Part shown: in pieces, positions 3,949 to 6,938 of the stretch | How positions within the stretch are numbered: the first letter of the stretch is position 1 | How the letters are laid out: every line of letters starts with the position of its first letter | NCBI GenBank assembly: GCA_020846575.1 | Contig: JADLDQ010000015.1 | Coordinates: forward strand, 1-6,938 | Origin: Burkholderiales bacterium | GTDB lineage: Bacteria > Pseudomonadota > Gammaproteobacteria > Burkholderiales > SG8-39 | Reading direction: 5' to 3' | Length of the DNA stretch: 6,938 nucleotides | Translations under genes and position numbers: made by a program | The notes under the pieces: generated by a model | The model's database searches: none | Seen by the model: only the letters and a program-made list of their open reading frames with translations | Told to the model about the DNA's origin: nothing

Positions 3949-5229
3949 TCATGGTTTGGCGAAAGCCCAGAGAGAGAGCCAGGGAATGTAGGTCACAAGC
4001 TGCAGCGCGACCAGGCTGACGAGGAAGAACGGCACGATGCCGAGGTACATCTCGCGCAGGTTCGCCCTGAATACCGCCTGCGCCATGAACAGGTTGAGCC
4101 CGAACGGTGGCGTGAAGGTGCCCAGGCTCAGGTTCATCACCAGGATGACCCCGAAATGGACCGGGTCGATGCCGATCGCGATGCCAATGGGCACCAGCAG
4201 CGGCGTGAGCACCAGAATGGCCGAGGCCGTATCGATGCAGGTTCCGACCACGAGCAGAAAGACGTTGATCGCGAGCAGGATCGCCCATGGCGGCGCATTG
4301 AGGCCGTTGATCACCTGGGTGACGGCCTCCGAAGTGCCGCTGACGGTGAGCAGCCACGAGTACACGCCGGAGAACGCGACGATGATGAAGATCTGCGCCG
4401 TAAGCACCGCTGTGCGCGACGCGGATTCGACGATCTCGCGCCAGCTCATCTCGCGGTAGACGAGGCCGGCGATGATCAGCGCGTAGACGCACGCGATCCC
4501 GGCCGCCTCCGTCGGCGAGAACACGCCGGCATAGAGGCCGCCCAGCACCACCACCGGCGCGAGGATCGACCAGACGCCGTCGCGCGTCGCGGCGAGGAAC
4601 TCCCTGAGCGCGAAGCGCTGCTGCGGCCGCTCGCCCCGCGCCACCGTATAGGCGTAGATGTAGAGCGCGAAGGCGCCTCCCAGCACGATGCCCGGCACGA
4701 TCCCGGCGGTGAAAAGGCGCAGCAGCGAGGTCTCGGCGGCGACGCTGTACAGGATGAACCCCACCGAGGGCGGGATCAGGTTGTCGATCGCGGCGGCAGA
4801 GACGATGAGGCCCGATGAGAAGCGCTCGCTGTAGCCGGCCTGGCGCAGGCGCCCGTAGGTCATGCTGCCGACCGCGGCGACCGCGGCGGTGGTCGAGCCG
4901 GAGATCGCGCTGAACACCACTGTGGTGCCGAGCGCGGTCTGCGGCAGGTAGCCACGCACGCCGCCGATCATCGAGGCGACCCAGCGCACCAGGCGCTGCG
5001 AGATGCCGCCGCGCGCCATCAGGTCGCCGGCGAAAACGAAGAACGGGATCGCGATCAGCGCGTACTTGTCGAGGGCGGCGTAGATCTGCGTGTGGATCAG
5101 CTCGGCGGGCATGCCGAGCACGAAGATGAGCGTCACGCTGGCGGCGGCCAGCAGGATGACGAAGAACGGATAGCCGAGCACCAGGAGCGCGATCGGCAGC
5201 GCGGCCAGCGTCCACTGCAACCCCGACAT
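3949..5229 (-). CDS. dctM: TRAP transporter large permease, DctM subunit
   Basis: This 426-residue polytopic membrane protein carries the Na+-coupled transport path of a TRAP importer. Family blocks appear in order: IPFFVFAGDLMARGG (61-75), GTTVVFSAISGSTTAAVAAV (101-120), NLIPPSVGFILY (150-161), LFTAGIVPG (172-180), FSPTEAAG (237-244), GTCIDTASAILVLTPLLVP (329-347) and NLSLGTFTPPFGLNLF (366-381). Hydrophobic helices run the full length and the C-terminus is complete. I chose the ATG at 5229: it follows the dctQ stop by 4 bp and gives the usual N-terminus. An upstream ATG at 5271 would overlap dctQ by about 38 bp and add 14 atypical residues. Translation is probably coupled to dctQ, since the ribosome binding site is weak. 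Confidence 0.95.
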   Translation of the reverse strand: MSGLQWTLAALPIALLVLGYPFFVILLAAASVTLIFVLGMPAELIHTQIYAALDKYALIAIPFFVFAGDLMARGGISQRLVRWVASMIGGVRGYLPQTALGTTVVFSAISGSTTAAVAAVGSMTYGRLRQAGYSERFSSGLIVSAAAIDNLIPPSVGFILYSVAAETSLLRLFTAGIVPGIVLGGAFALYIYAYTVARGERPQQRFALREFLAATRDGVWSILAPVVVLGGLYAGVFSPTEAAGIACVYALIIAGLVYREMSWREIVESASRTAVLTAQIFIIVAFSGVYSWLLTVSGTSEAVTQVINGLNAPPWAILLAINVFLLVVGTCIDTASAILVLTPLLVPIGIAIGIDPVHFGVILVMNLSLGTFTPPFGLNLFMAQAVFRANLREMYLGIVPFFLVSLVALQLVTYIPWLSLWAFAKP

Positions 5230-5233
5230 TCGG

Positions 5234-5650
5234 TCAGCGCCGCCCGGCGATATAGGCGCGGACGGACGCAAGCAGCGCGCACAGCGACAGCGCGAGGCCG
5301 GCCAGGATCGCGAGGTTCGGCACCCACAGCGGGTGGCCGATGCTCGGGTGCGCCTGCCCGGTCTTGAGCATGAGCATCACGACCTTCGAGGACTGGAAGG
5401 CCGCGTAGCCGAGGCAGCCGGCGAGCACGGCGAACATGAGCGCATTGTTCAGCGCGCGCGGCCAGCCACGCAGGCTCGCCGAGAACAGGTCCATGGCGAG
5501 ATGCTGGTTGCGATAGGTCACGATCATGACGCCGATGAACACGCTCCAGCCGAGCCACACCACCAGGATCACCTCGGTCCAGACGATGGCCCAGCCGAAG
5601 ACGTACCGGCCGATGATGTTCGCCAGGTTGAGGGCGACGGCCGCCAGCAT
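5234..5650 (-). CDS. dctQ: TRAP transporter small permease, DctQ subunit
   Basis: This is a four-helix small permease partner of DctM. Helix 2 follows the conserved RYVFGWAIVWTEVILVVWLGW block (residues 15-35), then comes YRNQHLAMDLFSASL (46-60), typical of DctQ, with two more helices to the end. From the only canonical start (ATG at 5650) it is 138 residues, short for the family, and helix 1 is clipped. The same frame stays open upstream and encodes a credible N-terminus (LADAVFDRWPSALLGWL before the Met) with no ATG, GTG or TTG. The nearest possible start further up is an ATT at 5725-5723 that overlaps the dctP stop codon, with GGGGAG four bases upstream. The true start may therefore be non-canonical and coupled to dctP. 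The stop lies 4 bp before dctM. Confidence 0.88.
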   Translation of the reverse strand: MLAAVALNLANIIGRYVFGWAIVWTEVILVVWLGWSVFIGVMIVTYRNQHLAMDLFSASLRGWPRALNNALMFAVLAGCLGYAAFQSSKVVMLMLKTGQAHPSIGHPLWVPNLAILAGLALSLCALLASVRAYIAGRR

Positions 5651-5720
5651 CAGCCAGCCGAGCAGCGCGCTCGGCCAGCGGTCGAAGACGGCGTCCGCGA
5701 GTGGACGCCGTCCGGTGGCG

Positions 5721-6731
5721 CTAATACTTCTCCCCGACCGCCTTCATCCGGCGGTAGAAGGCGTGCACCGCCGGGTTGTCCTTGGTCACCGTCTCGCCCA
5801 CGGACTCCACTGTCTTGCGCAGGCGATCCAGCTCGGGCCTGGAGTACTGCACGATCTGGCCGCCCGCGCTCTTCCAGCGGCCGATCATGTCGTCCTCGAT
5901 CGCCTTGGCGCGCGTCGCCAGCCGCGGCTGCATCTTCTCGCCCACCTCGATCACCATCCGGCGCAGGTCGGGGGGCAGCTTCTCGAGCCAGACGTTGCTC
6001 AGGAAGCCGATCGACACGATCATCGTGTCATTGGTCTGCGTGATCACCTTGCCCAGATCGATGAACTTGAAGTTGACGTAGACGGCCGTGCCGCTCATGG
6101 TGCCGTCGATCGTGCCCTGCCGGATCCCGGGGATCACCTCGGCCAGGTCCATCGGCACCGCCGAGGCGCCGAGCAGCCGCATCCGTTCGCGCTCGGCCGG
6201 CGTGGCGTTCACGCGCAGCTTCTTGCCCTTGAAGTCGTCGAGCGTGCGGATCGGCGTGCGCGCGAAATAGTGCGAGGGCGAGAACGTGTAGACCGATACC
6301 CCGCGCAGGCCCTTGTCGCGCGCCAGTGCGAGGATCTCCTTGTTCATCTCCGGGTCGTTGATCACCCTGCTCGCGTGCTCCTGCCCGTTGAACATGAAGG
6401 GGATCGCGAAGACGCCGAAGCGCGGGTCGATGCCGGCGAAGAAATCGGTCGGCGAGGTGTAGGCCTCGAGGCTGCCCGTCTGGGTAGCCTGCGTCATCGA
6501 CGGCCCGGTGCCGAGCTGCGCGCGCGGGAAGATCTTCACCTCGATGCGCCCGCCGCTGCGCTTCTCGACCTCCTCCTTGTACGTGTTCGCCCAGAAATGC
6601 TGGATGTCGTTCGCAGTGCCGAAGCCGAACTTCATCGTGAATTCAGCAGCCTGCAACGGGCTGGCGGCGGCCAGCGTCAGCCCGAGCCCGGCGGCGAGCG
6701 GTCCCAGAAAACTATTGAACTGTCTCACCAT
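5721..6731 (-). CDS. dctP: TRAP transporter periplasmic solute-binding protein, DctP family
   Basis: This 336-residue binding protein has a Sec signal peptide (a short basic start, hydrophobic core at about 8-22, then SPLQAA and a probable cut near residue 29). The mature protein shows DctP features. KFGFGTANDIQHFWANTYKEEV lies at the mature start, IKIFP-like VKIFPRAQLG at 65-74, and FKGKKLRVNATP with Arg173 at the site of the carboxylate-binding arginine. DLAEVIPGIRQGTIDG lies at 195-210, and a long C-terminal helix region follows. It captures an organic acid anion in the periplasm and hands it to DctQM. The ligand is unknown. GAGGAGGAA directly precedes the ATG; the spacing is short but the motif is strong. 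It is the first gene of the operon, divergent from a GntR regulator. Confidence 0.95.
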   Translation of the reverse strand: MVRQFNSFLGPLAAGLGLTLAAASPLQAAEFTMKFGFGTANDIQHFWANTYKEEVEKRSGGRIEVKIFPRAQLGTGPSMTQATQTGSLEAYTSPTDFFAGIDPRFGVFAIPFMFNGQEHASRVINDPEMNKEILALARDKGLRGVSVYTFSPSHYFARTPIRTLDDFKGKKLRVNATPAERERMRLLGASAVPMDLAEVIPGIRQGTIDGTMSGTAVYVNFKFIDLGKVITQTNDTMIVSIGFLSNVWLEKLPPDLRRMVIEVGEKMQPRLATRAKAIEDDMIGRWKSAGGQIVQYSRPELDRLRKTVESVGETVTKDNPAVHAFYRRMKAVGEKY

Positions 6732-6759
6732 TTCCTCCTCGAATCGAAAGTGTGGCGCG

Positions 6760-6773
6760 CGGATACGTTACCG
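6760..6773. promoter_or_regulatory. Palindrome between dctP and the GntR gene, candidate operator
   Basis: CGG-AT-ACGT-TA-CCG is an imperfect 14-bp palindrome (outer CGG/CCG and central ACGT symmetric) in the middle of the 61-bp divergent intergenic region. On the dctP side it overlaps a possible -10 (TAACGT, 6770-6765) that lies 17 bp from a possible -35 (TTGCAC, 6793-6788); both promoter boxes are weak. Its position would suit repression by the adjacent GntR protein. No specific known operator consensus is matched. Confidence 0.35.
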
Positions 6774-6792
6774 ATTTTGCTGCGGCCGTGCA

Positions 6793-6938
6793 ATGGGTGA
6801 AAATCGGGCCGCTATCACTCCCGCCCAGTTCGATCTCTCCAGGCGCCTGCGCAAGTACCTGCAGGTCCATGTCGCGTCCGGACAGAAGCGCCTGCCCCCG
6901 GAGCGCGTGATGGCCGATACCCCCGGCGTGACCCGCAA
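6793..6938 (+). CDS. GntR-family transcriptional regulator, N-terminal part, cut by window edge
   Basis: The first 48 codons show the GntR winged-helix start. An amphipathic helix (FDLSRRLRKYLQVHV) is followed by SGQKRLPPERVMAD and PGVTR. This corresponds to the family pattern of G...LPPER-LA...GVTR at the first two DNA-contacting helices. The effector domain lies beyond the window, so the subfamily cannot be assigned. It is divergent from the TRAP operon across 61 bp, the usual place for a local regulator that answers the transported substrate. The ribosome binding site before the ATG is weak, so the start is provisional. Confidence 0.8.
   Translation, partial: MGENRAAITPAQFDLSRRLRKYLQVHVASGQKRLPPERVMADTPGVTR

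Noticed and set aside
3433..4818. A 461-codon ORF on the + strand
   Set aside because: It is antisense to dctM and the ALDH remnant, with a very Arg/Glu/Asp/His-rich composition typical of a shadow frame.
3749..5215. A 488-codon ORF on the - strand overlapping dctM
   Set aside because: It is out of frame with the clear DctM permease, and its Arg/Ala-rich translation lacks membrane helices.
1..6938. CRISPR array, tRNA or rRNA genes
   Set aside because: No short regularly spaced repeats were seen, nor any tRNA-like or rRNA-like stretch.

Overview
This is a GC-rich bacterial window. The gene set suggests a proteobacterium, possibly betaproteobacterial (Burkholderiales-like): a TRAP transporter with a divergent GntR regulator, a class II HDAC-like deacetylase next to a succinate-semialdehyde-type aldehyde dehydrogenase, a CysG-type siroheme synthase, and VapC/Phd-type antitoxin genes. 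That placement rests on family knowledge only; no rRNA or other phylogenetic marker is present.

Layout. (1) 2-546, + strand: the C-terminal part of a PIN-domain toxin, then a Phd/YefM antitoxin whose own C-terminus is lost. (2) 547-909: no conventional gene, but the second half reads as a cysteine-attenuation leader. It holds a 28-codon peptide with Cys at positions 7, 9, 10, 14 and 27, an antiterminator arm and a strong intrinsic terminator ending just before the cysG ribosome binding site. (3) 910-1851, +: cysG, broken inside its SUMT domain and joined in frame to the tail of another protein, possibly an amidohydrolase. (4) 1891-2223, -: a remnant of a DmsC/NrfD-type membrane subunit, lacking both ends. 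(5) 2232-2376: repeat copy A. (6) 2380-3495, -: an intact HDAC-family deacetylase. (7) 3565-3748, -: the last ~60 residues of an aldehyde dehydrogenase. (8) 3750-3892: repeat copy B, about 94% identical to copy A. (9) 3949-6731, -: an intact TRAP transporter operon, dctP-dctQ-dctM in transcription order. (10) 6793-6938, +: the start of a divergent GntR regulator, with a palindrome in the 61-bp promoter region.

How it fits together. The TRAP operon, its probable regulator and the deacetylase look functional. The aldehyde dehydrogenase remnant beside the deacetylase suggests they were once a catabolic pair. Between 310 and 3750 the window is a mosaic of gene pieces without internal frameshifts, so the breaks are either recent or assembly joins. 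The 143-145 bp repeat presents the same end to a truncated gene at both clear copies, and a degenerate third copy near 604-706 may repeat the pattern.

The most interesting signal is the leader of cysG. Siroheme is the cofactor of sulfite reductase, so attenuation of cysG by translation of Cys codons would make biological sense. Cysteine-rich upstream ORFs controlling sulfur genes are known in mycobacteria; I do not know of this arrangement before a proteobacterial cysG.
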